From: Pseudomonadota bacterium
GTDB taxonomy: Bacteria > Pseudomonadota > Gammaproteobacteria > Xanthomonadales > Xanthomonadaceae
NCBI GenBank assembly: GCA_023419315.1
Contig: JAEZYE010000051.1
Span: 118,854-182,853, forward strand
DNA length: 64,000 nucleotides
Reading direction: 5' to 3'
Positions within the stretch are counted from its first letter, which is position 1. Each line of letters starts with the position of its first letter. Below, piece by piece: positions 1 to 8,280 of the stretch. A model generated the notes under the pieces. It ran no database searches. It was not told where the DNA came from and saw only the letters and a program-made list of their open reading frames with translations. Position numbers and translations under genes: made by a program.

Positions 1-439
1 GCTTGCGCTTGGCGAGCTTGTCCAGTTGCACGAGCGCCAGCATGTCGGCCACGCGCGTGCGGATGGCGTCCTTCGACAGGCCATCCTGCTTGAGGCCGAA
101 GGCGATGTTCTGTTCCACCGTCATGTGCGGGAACAGCGCGTAGGACTGGAACATCATGTTGATCGGCCGGTCATACGGCGGCAGATCGTTGAGCAGTTGC
201 CCGTCGAGGTAGATCTTGCCGGCAGTCGGCTTCTCGAACCCCGCCAGGCAGCGCAACAAGGTGGACTTGCCGCTGCCGGAACCGCCCAGCAGCGCGAAGA
301 TTTCGCCCTTGCGGATGGTCAGGCTGGTGTCATCGACGGCCACGAAGCCGTCGAACTCCTTGCGCACGTCGACGATGCGGAGGTAGTCGTCCTGGTGGTC
401 CTTGCCGGCGTTGCCGTTCGGGGTGTTCGGTTCGGGCAC
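1..439 (-). CDS. potG: PotG/PotA-type polyamine ABC transporter ATP-binding protein (C-terminus outside window)
   Basis: ATPase subunit of a putrescine/spermidine importer. It would energise uptake through PotH/PotI-type permeases, whose genes probably lie beyond the left edge. The visible 146 residues show the Walker A loop GGSGSGKST at about 52-60 and the Q-loop segment FQSYALFPHM at about 97-106, both typical of PotA/PotG. The protein runs off the window edge, so the signature and Walker B are not seen. A GTG start at 439 is chosen because AGGGAG lies a few bases upstream and the reading frame has no ATG there. It follows two PotF genes on the same strand. PotA rather than PotG naming is possible; the family call is firm. 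Confidence 0.9.
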   Translation of the reverse strand, partial: MPEPNTPNGNAGKDHQDDYLRIVDVRKEFDGFVAVDDTSLTIRKGEIFALLGGSGSGKSTLLRCLAGFEKPTAGKIYLDGQLLNDLPPYDRPINMMFQSYALFPHMTVEQNIAFGLKQDGLSKDAIRTRVADMLALVQLDKLAKRK

Positions 440-464
440 GCGATGGCTCCCTGTCTTGAGTGAA

Positions 465-488
465 GGAAGCCGCCCGCGGGCGGCTTCC
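465..488 (-). promoter_or_regulatory. Perfect 24-base hairpin between potF and potG
   Basis: The sequence GGAAGCCGCCCG/CGGGCGGCTTCC is a perfect inverted repeat between the potF stop and the potG start. No T-run follows it on the transcribed strand, so it is not a simple intrinsic terminator. Hairpins in this position are known (malE-malF type) to stabilise the mRNA of the abundant binding protein or to cause partial read-through. That role is inferred. Confidence 0.5.
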
Positions 489-496
489 GGAAGGGG

Positions 497-1636
497 TCAT
501 TTGCCCGTCTTGAGTTCCGTCCAGATACGGGTGTACTGGCGATCCACGTTCGGCGGAATGATCGCAAAGGTGAACAGCTTCGCCGCCACCTCCGGCGGCG
601 GATACACCGTCGGGTCATCGACGATGCTCTTGTCCATCAGCGCCTTCGCCTTGGGAATGGCATTGGGGTAATGGATGAAGTTGGAATTGTTCGCCATCAC
701 CTGCGGGTCCAGCAGGTAATTGATGAAGGCATACGCACTGTCGAGGTTCTTCGCGTCCTTCGGGATGGCGAGCATGTCGAACCACTGCGGCGCGCCTTCC
801 TTCGGAATCGCATAGGCGATCTTCACGCCGTTGCCGGCTTCCTCGGCGCGATCGCGCGCCTGGATGATGTCGCCCGACCAGCCGACCACCAGGCAGGTGT
901 CGCCATTGGCGAGCGCGTCGATGTACTGCGAGGAGTGGAAGTTGGTGATGTACGGGCGCACCGACTTGAGCAGCGCGGCGGCCTTGTCGATCACCTTCGG
1001 ATCCGTGCTGTTCGGATCCTCGCCAAGGTAGTTCAAGGCAATCGGGATGATCTCCGACGGCGTGTCCAGCAAAGTGACGCCGCAGTCCTTCAGCTTCGAC
1101 ACGTTCTCCGGCTTGAACACGATGTCCAGGCTGTTGGCGATGTCGGTGTTGCCGAACGCCGCCTTCACCTTGTCGATGTTGTAGCCGATGCCGGTCGTGC
1201 CCCACATGTACGGCACGGCGTGCTGGTTGCCCGGGTCCTGCAGTTCGATCCGCTTCATCAGCTCCGGATCGAGATTGGCGTAGTTGGGAATCTTCGACTT
1301 GTCCAGCGGCAGGAACACGCCGGCCTGGATCTGCCGGCCGAGGAAATTGAGGGTCGGCACGACGATGTCGTAGCCGCTGGAGCCGGCCAGCAGTTTGGTC
1401 TCGACGATTTCATTGCTGTCGAAGACGTCGTAGGTGACCTTGATGCCGGTCTTCTTCTCGAAGTTCGGAATCGTGTCGTCGGCGATGTAATCCGACCAGT
1501 TGTAGACGTTGACCTGTTTTTCGCCGGCCTGCGATGAGGCGGCATCGCCGCCACCCGCATCGGCGGCGGGTTTGTCGCCGCAGGCGATCAGGGTGCTACA
1601 GAGGAAGACAGGAATGACCAGGGTGCGCAGTTTCAT
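497..1636 (-). CDS. potF: Putrescine/spermidine ABC transporter substrate-binding lipoprotein (copy 1)
   Basis: Extracytoplasmic receptor of the Pot polyamine importer (PotD/PotF family). The 379-residue protein begins with a lipoprotein signal peptide, and the lipobox ends in LIAC with Cys19 as lipidation site. Family hallmarks include VNVYNWSDYI near the mature N-terminus and VVGWSGDIIQARDRA in the second half. The ATG at 1636 is chosen because GGAGAG lies just upstream and the signal peptide begins there; an ATG seven codons further upstream is less likely. It lies downstream of a close paralogue (1794-2927) and upstream of the ATPase gene, so the three genes probably share a transcript. 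Substrate preference between putrescine and spermidine cannot be read from the sequence. Confidence 0.92.
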   Translation of the reverse strand: MKLRTLVIPVFLCSTLIACGDKPAADAGGGDAASSQAGEKQVNVYNWSDYIADDTIPNFEKKTGIKVTYDVFDSNEIVETKLLAGSSGYDIVVPTLNFLGRQIQAGVFLPLDKSKIPNYANLDPELMKRIELQDPGNQHAVPYMWGTTGIGYNIDKVKAAFGNTDIANSLDIVFKPENVSKLKDCGVTLLDTPSEIIPIALNYLGEDPNSTDPKVIDKAAALLKSVRPYITNFHSSQYIDALANGDTCLVVGWSGDIIQARDRAEEAGNGVKIAYAIPKEGAPQWFDMLAIPKDAKNLDSAYAFINYLLDPQVMANNSNFIHYPNAIPKAKALMDKSIVDDPTVYPPPEVAAKLFTFAIIPPNVDRQYTRIWTELKTGK

Positions 1637-1729
1637 CAACTCTCTCCAGGTGTGCACGAGGTACGAAGCGATGACGGTATGCGTTGCTCGACGTTGATCG
1701 GAAGCCCCAACGCGCCTCCGATCCTCGGT

Positions 1730-1785
1730 CGGGACGCGATGCGTCCCGGTGTTGTGCTCCCTCTGCCGGATCGCGAGCGGTCCGG
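1730..1785 (-). repeat. Two adjacent hairpins after the upstream potF copy
   Basis: Two inverted repeats lie in the gap between the potF copies. CGGGACGC/GCGTCCCG (1730-1748) has a three-base loop. CCGGATCGC/GCGGTCCGG (1766-1785 region) has one wobble pair. Neither is followed by a T-run in the transcribed direction. They resemble intercistronic mRNA-stabilising stems rather than terminators. Confidence 0.4.
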
Positions 1786-1793
1786 ACTCCGTA

Positions 1794-2927
1794 TTACTTG
1801 CCGGTCTTCAGTTCCGTCCAGATCCGGGTGTACAGGCGATCCACTTCCGGCGGCAACACCGCGAAGGTAAACAGCTTGGCGTCCACGTCGGCCGGCGGAT
1901 AGATCGTCGGATCGTTGGCGATTTCCGCTTCGATCAACGCCTTCGACGCCGGCACCGCATTCGGGTAGGTCACGTAGTTGGTGTTCGCCGCGGCGACCTT
2001 CGGATCCAGCATGTAGTTGATGAAGGCATAGGCATTCTCGACGTGCTTGGCGTCCTGCGGAATCGCCATCATGTCGAACCACTGCGGCGCGCCTTCCTTC
2101 GGAATCGAATAGCCGATGTGGACGCCGTTGTCGGCTTCGTTCGCGCGATCACGCGCCTGGATGATGTCACCCGACCAGCCGACGACCAGGCAGATGTCGC
2201 CATTGGCGAGATCGTTGATGTACGACGACGAGTGGAAGTTGCGCACGTACGGGCGGATGCCCTTCAGCAGCGCCGCGGCCTTGTCGATCACCTTGGGATC
2301 GAAGCTGTGCGGATCCTCGCCGAGGTAGTTCAGCGCGATGGGAATCAGCTCGGAGGGCGTGTCCAGCAGCGTCACGCCGCAGTCTTTCAGCTTGGACAGG
2401 TTTTCCGGCTTGAATACCAGATCCCAGCTGTTGGTGACGTCGGTGTTGCCGAACGCGGCCTTCACCTTGTCCACGTTGTAGCCGATGCCGCTGGTGCCCC
2501 ACAGATAGGGAACCGCGTATTTGTTCTCCGGGTCCTGCACCGCGATGCGCTTGAGCAGTTCCGGATCGACGTTCTTGAGGTTGGGAATCTTGCTCTTGTC
2601 CAGCGGCAGGAACACGCCGGCCTGGATCTGGCGGCCGAGGAAGCTCAGCGATGGCACCACGACGTCGTAGCCGCTGGAACCGGCGAGCAGCTTGGTCTCC
2701 ACCATCTCGTCGCTGTCGAACACGTCATAGGTCACCTTGATGCCGGTGGCCTTCTCGAAGTTCGGCAGGGTGTCTTCGGCGACGTAGTCGTTCCAGTTGT
2801 AGACGTTGACGACCTTCTCGTCATTCTTGCCGGCATCGGCCGCGCCTTCGGACGTGGAAGACGGCTTGCCGCCGCAGGCGGCCACCATGCAGGCCGTGGC
2901 GAGCAGCGACAGGGTGCGGAGCGTCAT
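1794..2927 (-). CDS. potF: Putrescine/spermidine ABC transporter substrate-binding lipoprotein (copy 2)
   Basis: Second PotF-family receptor, 377 residues, clearly a tandem duplicate of the neighbouring gene at 497-1636: long stretches are identical and the gene length is nearly the same. It has a lipoprotein signal with the lipobox VAAC (Cys18), followed by the motif VNVYNWNDYV. The start at 2927 is supported by AGGAG about eight bases upstream; a longer reading frame upstream of it is not needed. Differences between copies cluster in the N-terminal mature region and at scattered positions, which could alter ligand preference (for example putrescine against spermidine). That is inference. 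Confidence 0.92.
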   Translation of the reverse strand: MTLRTLSLLATACMVAACGGKPSSTSEGAADAGKNDEKVVNVYNWNDYVAEDTLPNFEKATGIKVTYDVFDSDEMVETKLLAGSSGYDVVVPSLSFLGRQIQAGVFLPLDKSKIPNLKNVDPELLKRIAVQDPENKYAVPYLWGTSGIGYNVDKVKAAFGNTDVTNSWDLVFKPENLSKLKDCGVTLLDTPSELIPIALNYLGEDPHSFDPKVIDKAAALLKGIRPYVRNFHSSSYINDLANGDICLVVGWSGDIIQARDRANEADNGVHIGYSIPKEGAPQWFDMMAIPQDAKHVENAYAFINYMLDPKVAAANTNYVTYPNAVPASKALIEAEIANDPTIYPPADVDAKLFTFAVLPPEVDRLYTRIWTELKTGK

Positions 2928-3016
2928 GGGGTTTCTCCTGAAACCGGATGGGGGTGCCGGACATGATACGCCCCGCGGCCGTTCTGAGAAGGCGGTCGCG
3001 AATCCGCGCGCATGCG

Positions 3017-4381
3017 TCAGATTCCCAGCGTCGCCGCGGTTTCCTCCAATGCCTTCCAGGTCTTCTCGAACAGTTCGTCCACCTGTTCGCGGCTGATCAC
3101 CAGCGGCGGCGAGAGCAGCATCGCGTCCCAGGTCGCGCGCAGGATCAGGCCATGGCGCAAGGCGGCGTCGCGGCACATCACGCCGACCGAACCACGCTCG
3201 GGGAAGAACGCACGCTTGCGCTTGTCGGGGACCAGTTCGAGCGCGCCGACCATGCCGGCGATGCGCGCCTGCCCGACCAGCCGGTGCTCGCCCAGTTCGG
3301 CCCAGCGCTCGGCGAGGTAGGGGGCGATCTCGGCCTTGGCGCGTTCGATGATCCGCTCGTCCTGCAGGATGCGGATGTTCTCCAGCGCGACGGCCGCGCA
3401 GACCGGATGGCCCGAATAGGTGGCGCCGTGGGCGAGTTCGCCGCCCTGATCCTTCAACACGCGCGCGACACGATCATTGAACATCGCCGCGCCCAGCGGG
3501 ATGTAGCCGGAGGTGATGCCCTTGGCGACCGGCATGATGTCGGGCTGGAAACCGAAGTACTGCGAGCCGAACCATTCGCCGGTGCGCCCGAAGCCGCAGA
3601 TCACTTCATCGGCCACCAGCAGCACGTCGTACTGCCGGCAGATGCGCTCGATCTCCGGCCAGTACGTGCGCGGCGGAATGTAGACGCCGATGGCGCCCAT
3701 GATCGGTTCGCCGATGAACGCCGCGACGCGTTCCGGTCCGAGTTCTAGGATTTTCTGCTCCAGCCGGCGCGCCGCCAGCAGGCCGTATTCGTCTTCGGAC
3801 AGATCGCCGCCATCGGAAAACCAGAACGGCGGATCGATGTGGTGGATGTCGGGAATCGGCAGGCCGCCCTGCTTGTGCATGCCCTTCATGCCGCCCAGGC
3901 TGGCGCCAGCCATTGTGGTGCCGTGGTAGCCGTCGTGGCGGCCGATGAAGATGTTCTTGCGCGGCTGGTCCTGCACGGCCCAGAAATGCCGGACCAGGCG
4001 CAGAATGGTGTCGTTGGCCTCGGAACCGGAATTGACGAAGAACGAATGGTTGATGTCGCCCGGCGCAAGTTCGGCCAGCTTGGCGGCGAGCGCGACGGTC
4101 GGTTCGGTCGTGCACTGGAAGAAGCTGTTGTAGTACGCCAGCTGCGTCATCTGCCGCGACGCGACCTCGCCGAGTTCCTTCCGGCCGTAGCCGATGTTCA
4201 CGCACCACAGGCCGGCGAAGGCGTCGAGCAGGCGGTTGCCTTCCGCATCCCAGACGTAGCAGCCCTCGCCGCGCGTCAGGATGCGCGTGCCCTTCTTCGC
4301 CAGGGCGGCGTTGTCGTTGAACGGATGCAGATGATGCTCGGCATCGAGCTTCTGCAGGGTGCGGAGGTCGAGTTGGCTCAT
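3017..4381 (-). CDS. spuC: Class III PLP aminotransferase, putrescine:pyruvate type
   Basis: Predicted to transfer the amino group of putrescine (or another diamine) to pyruvate, giving 4-aminobutyraldehyde and alanine. The 454-residue sequence has the class III fold: FVNSGSEAND (about 115-124) for the PLP phosphate, Asp258 in VADEVICGFGRTG, and the Schiff-base lysine Lys287 in MPVAKGITSGY. The N-terminal segment (HHLHPFNDNAALAKKG) is typical of the SpuC/PA0299 group. It sits 19 bases after a gamma-glutamylpolyamine synthetase gene and just before the PotF genes on the same strand, which supports a polyamine role. Other amine donors, such as beta-alanine or cadaverine, cannot be excluded. Confidence 0.88.
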   Translation of the reverse strand: MSQLDLRTLQKLDAEHHLHPFNDNAALAKKGTRILTRGEGCYVWDAEGNRLLDAFAGLWCVNIGYGRKELGEVASRQMTQLAYYNSFFQCTTEPTVALAAKLAELAPGDINHSFFVNSGSEANDTILRLVRHFWAVQDQPRKNIFIGRHDGYHGTTMAGASLGGMKGMHKQGGLPIPDIHHIDPPFWFSDGGDLSEDEYGLLAARRLEQKILELGPERVAAFIGEPIMGAIGVYIPPRTYWPEIERICRQYDVLLVADEVICGFGRTGEWFGSQYFGFQPDIMPVAKGITSGYIPLGAAMFNDRVARVLKDQGGELAHGATYSGHPVCAAVALENIRILQDERIIERAKAEIAPYLAERWAELGEHRLVGQARIAGMVGALELVPDKRKRAFFPERGSVGVMCRDAALRHGLILRATWDAMLLSPPLVISREQVDELFEKTWKALEETAATLGI

Positions 4382-4400
4382 GCGGGCTCCAGAAATCCGG

Positions 4401-5789
4401 TCAGACGTTCAACAGCAGGAATTCGCGTTCCCATGAACTGATCACGCGGAAGAAGGTTTCGTACTCCTTGCGCTTGACCGACACGTAGGCACGCACGAAG
4501 CGCGGGCCGAGCAGTTCGCGCAGCGGCTTGCAGCCTTCCAGTCCATCGAGCGCTTCGCCGAGCGAACGCGGCAGGTCGTAGCCGGCTTCCTTCGCACTGC
4601 CCGACGTCGGCGCGGTGTGCTTGAGTTCGCCGCGGATGCCGAGCAGCCCGCACGCAAGCGTGGCGGCCATCGCCAGGTACGGGTTGGCGTCGGAGCCGGC
4701 GAAACGGCTTTCCACGCGCTGGTTTTCCGGCGTGTCCATCGGCACGCGCAGGCCGCAGGTGCGGTTGTCGAAGCCCCACTCCACATTGCTCGGCGACACC
4801 TCGCCGAACATCAGGCGGCGGTACGAATTGACGTTCGGCGCGAAGAACGCCATCGCCATCGGCACGTATTTCTGCAGGCCACCGAGATAGTGGCCGAAGA
4901 TCGGACTGAACTGCCCTTCGCTCTTGCCGGTGAACACGTTGCGGCCCTTGCGATCCACCACGCTCTGGTGGATGTGCATGGCGCTGCCGGGCTCGTTCTC
5001 CATCGGCTTGGCCAGAAAGGTCGCATACACGCCGTGGCGCAGCGCGGCCTCGCGCATCGTTCGCTTGAACAGGAACACCTGATCGGCCAGCGACAGGGCA
5101 TCGGAGTGGGTGAAATTGACTTCCAGCTGCGCCGCGCCGGATTCGTGGATCAGCGTGTCCACGTCCAGCTCCATCGCATCGCAGTAGTCGTACATCAGAT
5201 CGAGGATCGGGTCGAACTCGTTGACCGCGTCGATCGAGTAGGACTGCCGCGCGGTTTCCGGTCGGCCCGAACGTCCGGCCGGTGGCAGCAGCGGAAAATC
5301 CGGGTCGGTGTTCTTCTGCACCAGGAAGAATTCCAGCTCCGGCGCGACGACTGGCCGCAGTCCCGCGGCTTCGTACTCGGCCAGCACGCGGCGCAGCACG
5401 TTGCGCGGCGCGAGTTCGTGCGGCTCACCGGCCTTGGTATAGCAATCGTGGATGATCTGCGCGGTCGGATCCGCCGCCCACGGCACCATGCGCACGGTGT
5501 CCGGATCCGGGCGCAGCATCATGTCCGAATCCGAGGGCGAGGTCAGTTCGTAGTAGTCATCGGGATAGTCGCCGGTGACGGTGGTGGCGAAGATGCCTTC
5601 CGGCAGCCGCGTTCCGTAGTCGTGCGAGAACTTGTCGGCGGGAATGATCTTGCCGCGCGCATTGCCGGTGATGTCGGGCACGAGGCACTCGACTTCGGTG
5701 ATGCGGCGTTCTTTCAGCCAGCGGCGCAATGCGTTTTCTTCGGACTGCTGCGGCGTGGCGGTCTTGCTCGGTTTTCGGCGCTGGGACAT
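4401..5789 (-). CDS. puuA: Gamma-glutamylpolyamine synthetase (glutamine synthetase family), leftward copy
   Basis: ATP-dependent ligase of the glutamine synthetase superfamily, predicted to join glutamate to putrescine as the first step of the Puu pathway. It has 462 residues, close to E. coli PuuA. Visible GS signatures are LEFFLVQ and LEVNFTHSD in the N-terminal half, the active-site region SAMHIHQS, NSYRRL, and ESRFAGSDANPYL. The putative start has only a weak purine-rich Shine-Dalgarno (GAAGAAA). It lies between puuD and spuC, with a 50-base gap from the first and a 19-base gap to the second, probably in one operon. A second paralogue runs divergently at 6850. Confidence 0.9.
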   Translation of the reverse strand: MSQRRKPSKTATPQQSEENALRRWLKERRITEVECLVPDITGNARGKIIPADKFSHDYGTRLPEGIFATTVTGDYPDDYYELTSPSDSDMMLRPDPDTVRMVPWAADPTAQIIHDCYTKAGEPHELAPRNVLRRVLAEYEAAGLRPVVAPELEFFLVQKNTDPDFPLLPPAGRSGRPETARQSYSIDAVNEFDPILDLMYDYCDAMELDVDTLIHESGAAQLEVNFTHSDALSLADQVFLFKRTMREAALRHGVYATFLAKPMENEPGSAMHIHQSVVDRKGRNVFTGKSEGQFSPIFGHYLGGLQKYVPMAMAFFAPNVNSYRRLMFGEVSPSNVEWGFDNRTCGLRVPMDTPENQRVESRFAGSDANPYLAMAATLACGLLGIRGELKHTAPTSGSAKEAGYDLPRSLGEALDGLEGCKPLRELLGPRFVRAYVSVKRKEYETFFRVISSWEREFLLLNV

Positions 5790-5839
5790 GGCAATGTTTT
5801 CTTCGAAGGCTGGATTCGCAGCGCGGCGCGCGGCCGTCG

Positions 5840-6637
5840 CTACCCGTAGTTCCAGACCGGCACAGGCGGCGGGATGGCGGAGGTTTCAATGCGCAGGCGC
5901 GCACGTTCGCGGCACGCATCGCCGAAGGCCTTGAAGATCGCAAGGTGGAACGGGTTCTCGGTGACCCGCCATTCCGGATGCCATTGCACGGCCAGGAGAA
6001 ATGCGGGACCGTCGTGGCGGAAGGCTTCGATGAGGCCGTCCGGCGCGGTGGCCTCGATCTGCAGTCCGCGTCCGAGCCGCTGCACGCCCTGTCCATGCAG
6101 CGAATTGACCTGCACTTCATCGGCCTGGGCAAGCTGCCGCAGCCACCCGCCCGGCGCGAGCCTGATCGCATGCGCCGGCCCGTACTGCACCGTGAGCGGG
6201 TCGTCGGGACGCTCGCGGTGATCGAGGAAGCCCGGCTGTTCGTGCACTTTCTGGTACAGGCTGCCGCCGAACGCCACGTTTACTTCCTGGAAGCCCCGGC
6301 AGATCGCGAGCACCGGTACGCCCATCTCGACCGCCAGTGGTATCAGCGCGAGATTGGTCGCATCGCGACGCGGATCGAGCAGATTGCCTTCGTAACTGGA
6401 TTCGTCGCTGTAATGGTGCGGTTCGATATTGCTGACCGAACCAGTGAGCACGATGCCGTCGAGCCGCTGAAGCACGTCGCGCAACGGCAAGACGGGTTCC
6501 AGCGTTGGCAGCAGCACCGGAAGCGCGCCCGCGCCATCGACCACCGCGCGGACGTACTTTTCCCCGACCGCGAGAAAAGGATGCGCGCCGATTTGCTTGT
6601 GATCGGTCGGCAGGCCGACCAGCGGCAGGCTGGCCAT
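5840..6637 (-). CDS. puuD: Gamma-glutamyl-GABA hydrolase (class I glutamine amidotransferase fold)
   Basis: Cytoplasmic hydrolase that releases GABA and glutamate from gamma-glutamyl-GABA, the last step of the gamma-glutamylated route. The 265-residue protein (from Met at 6637) has the peptidase C26 layout: nucleophile Cys113 in LAICRGFQE, and the His220/Glu222 pair in VQWHPEW. LTGSVSNIEPHHY is also typical of PuuD-like proteins. An in-frame ATG ten codons upstream exists, but the homologous N-terminus starts at MASLPLVG. It is the first gene of the leftward block and shares a 212-base divergent promoter region with the second synthetase. Confidence 0.9.
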   Translation of the reverse strand: MASLPLVGLPTDHKQIGAHPFLAVGEKYVRAVVDGAGALPVLLPTLEPVLPLRDVLQRLDGIVLTGSVSNIEPHHYSDESSYEGNLLDPRRDATNLALIPLAVEMGVPVLAICRGFQEVNVAFGGSLYQKVHEQPGFLDHRERPDDPLTVQYGPAHAIRLAPGGWLRQLAQADEVQVNSLHGQGVQRLGRGLQIEATAPDGLIEAFRHDGPAFLLAVQWHPEWRVTENPFHLAIFKAFGDACRERARLRIETSAIPPPVPVWNYG

Positions 6638-6687
6638 GCGGGAAGCTCGAAAAGGGCTTCCGGGCAACTTAACCCGGCCGTTTTATT

Positions 6688-6695
6688 TTTACAAC
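6688..6695. promoter_or_regulatory. TTTACAAC word in the divergent puu promoter region
   Basis: An AT-rich island (6681-6695) in otherwise GC-rich sequence, just upstream of puuD. TTTACAAC is the exact reverse complement of GTTGTAAA at 14106-14113, which lies in the other divergent promoter region of the cluster. It could be part of the puuD promoter or a regulator site. Only the sequence match is certain. Confidence 0.3.
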
Positions 6696-6784
6696 AGAGG
6701 CGACAGCCGGGCGCACCGGCGTGCCGGAAAGCCCATCCAGCGGCCCACTCGAGGTTCTGACGGGGTGCGGCGGGAGGCTGCAAT

Positions 6785-6823
6785 CGTCAAGTATTCTTGA
6801 CGCCGACCCGCCTCTGCTAAGCT
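6785..6823 (+). promoter_or_regulatory. Inverted-repeat operator and promoter for the rightward synthetase gene
   Basis: A perfect inverted repeat CGTCAAG-TATT-CTTGACG spans 6785-6802. Its right arm supplies a -35-like TTGACG (6797-6802). Fifteen bases on is TAAGCT (6818-6823), preceded by TG as an extended -10. The ATG lies 27 bases beyond at 6850. A repressor bound to the repeat would cover the -35 box. A related repeat CGTCAA-T-TTGACG lies upstream of the puuR-like gene at 14075-14087. Confidence 0.5.
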
Positions 6824-6849
6824 CGCCGAAGCCTTTCCGGACTGCTCAC

Positions 6850-8235
6850 ATGAACCCTGCGCTGACCTCTTCCGGCCTGTCGCCCTCTTCTGATGACGCG
6901 CGGACGCTGGCTTCCATCGACGGCTGTGAACTGGTCGATCTGCTGCTGCCCGACATGAACGGCCTGCTGCGCGGCAAGCGCGTCACCCGCGAAGCACTCG
7001 ACAAGGTCTATGCCGATGGCGTCTGCCTGCCGATGTCGTTGATCGCGACCGACATCACCGGCAACACGGTCGAGGAAACCGGCCTGGGTTACGACATCGG
7101 CGACGAGGATCGCATCTGCCGGCCCATTCCCGGTTCGTTGCGCGCGGTGCCGTGGTCGCCGCGCCCGATGGCGCAATTGCTGCTCGGCATGGAAGACGGC
7201 GACGGCGGCATGTTCGAGGCCAATCCGCGCGAAGTGCTCAAGCGTGTGCTGGCGCGCTACGCCGAACGCGGCTGGAAGCCGGTCGTTGCGGTGGAACTGG
7301 AGTTCTACCTGTTCGATCAGCGGCCGGATGCACACGGACGTCCGCGCGCATCGCTCAATCCGGCAACCGGCGCGCGCAACCGCAGCACGCAGGTCTATTA
7401 CATGGAAGACCTCAACGACTATCGCGGCTTCACCGACGCAGTGGCCGATGCGTGCCGCGCGCAGGGCATTCCCGCCGATACCGCCGTGGCCGAGTACGCG
7501 CCCGGCCAGTTCGAGATCAACCTCAAGCATCGCGATGACGCGCTGCTGGCCTGCGACGACGCGATCTATCTCAAGCGCGCCATCAAGGCGATCGCGCAGC
7601 AGCAGGGCACGATGGCCAGCTTCATGGCGAAGCCGCAGGTGGATCAGGCCGGCAGCGGCATGCATATCCACGTCAGCCTGCTGGATGCGGACGGCCGCAA
7701 CCTGTTCGCCTCGCCCATCGGCCAGCCCGCCGATCCATTGCGGCATGCGATTGGCGGCCTGCAGGCGAACGCCCGCGATTCGCTGCTGCTGTTCGCGCCG
7801 CACGCCAACAGCTACCGGCGCTTCGTGTTGAATGCGTTCGTGCCGCTCAACGAGTGCTGGGGCTACAACAACCGCACCGTGGCCATGCGCATTCCGCACA
7901 GCAACGAGGCCAACACGCGCATCGAACACCGCATCGCCGGTGCGGACGCCAACGTCTACCTGGTCACCGCCGCCGTGCTCGCCGGCATGCTCGAAGGCAT
8001 CGAACGCCAGCGCGATCCCGGTCCGCCGATCACCGGCAACGCCTACGATCAGACCGAGATCCGCACGCCGTTCTGGCGCGAGGCCATCGGCGATTTCCTG
8101 GCCAGCGAATTCATCCGCGCGCAGTTCGGCGATCGCTTCCGGCACATCTACGGACAGCAGAAGCTCAAGGAAATGCACAGCTTCCATACCCAGGTCACCG
8201 ATCTGGAGTACGACTGGTATCTGCGCGCGGTCTGA
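6850..8235 (+). CDS. puuA: Gamma-glutamylpolyamine synthetase (glutamine synthetase family), rightward copy
   Basis: Second GS-type ligase of the cluster (461 residues), predicted to glutamylate a polyamine or a related amine. It has VELEFYLFD, FEINLKHRDD, the catalytic region GSGMHIHVS, NSYRRF and EHRIAGADANVYL, the same architecture as the leftward copy. The two are clearly diverged rather than recent duplicates. Pseudomonas carries several such synthetases with different polyamine preferences, so this one may take spermidine, diaminopropane or cadaverine. The ATG at 6850 is chosen because upstream in-frame sequence is non-conserved promoter DNA. It is followed 45 bases later by puuB on the same strand. 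Confidence 0.88.
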   Translation: MNPALTSSGLSPSSDDARTLASIDGCELVDLLLPDMNGLLRGKRVTREALDKVYADGVCLPMSLIATDITGNTVEETGLGYDIGDEDRICRPIPGSLRAVPWSPRPMAQLLLGMEDGDGGMFEANPREVLKRVLARYAERGWKPVVAVELEFYLFDQRPDAHGRPRASLNPATGARNRSTQVYYMEDLNDYRGFTDAVADACRAQGIPADTAVAEYAPGQFEINLKHRDDALLACDDAIYLKRAIKAIAQQQGTMASFMAKPQVDQAGSGMHIHVSLLDADGRNLFASPIGQPADPLRHAIGGLQANARDSLLLFAPHANSYRRFVLNAFVPLNECWGYNNRTVAMRIPHSNEANTRIEHRIAGADANVYLVTAAVLAGMLEGIERQRDPGPPITGNAYDQTEIRTPFWREAIGDFLASEFIRAQFGDRFRHIYGQQKLKEMHSFHTQVTDLEYDWYLRAV

Positions 8236-8280
8236 CGCCCACGGCGATGCGCGTCGGCGCCACCGGATGAGGAACCCTGA

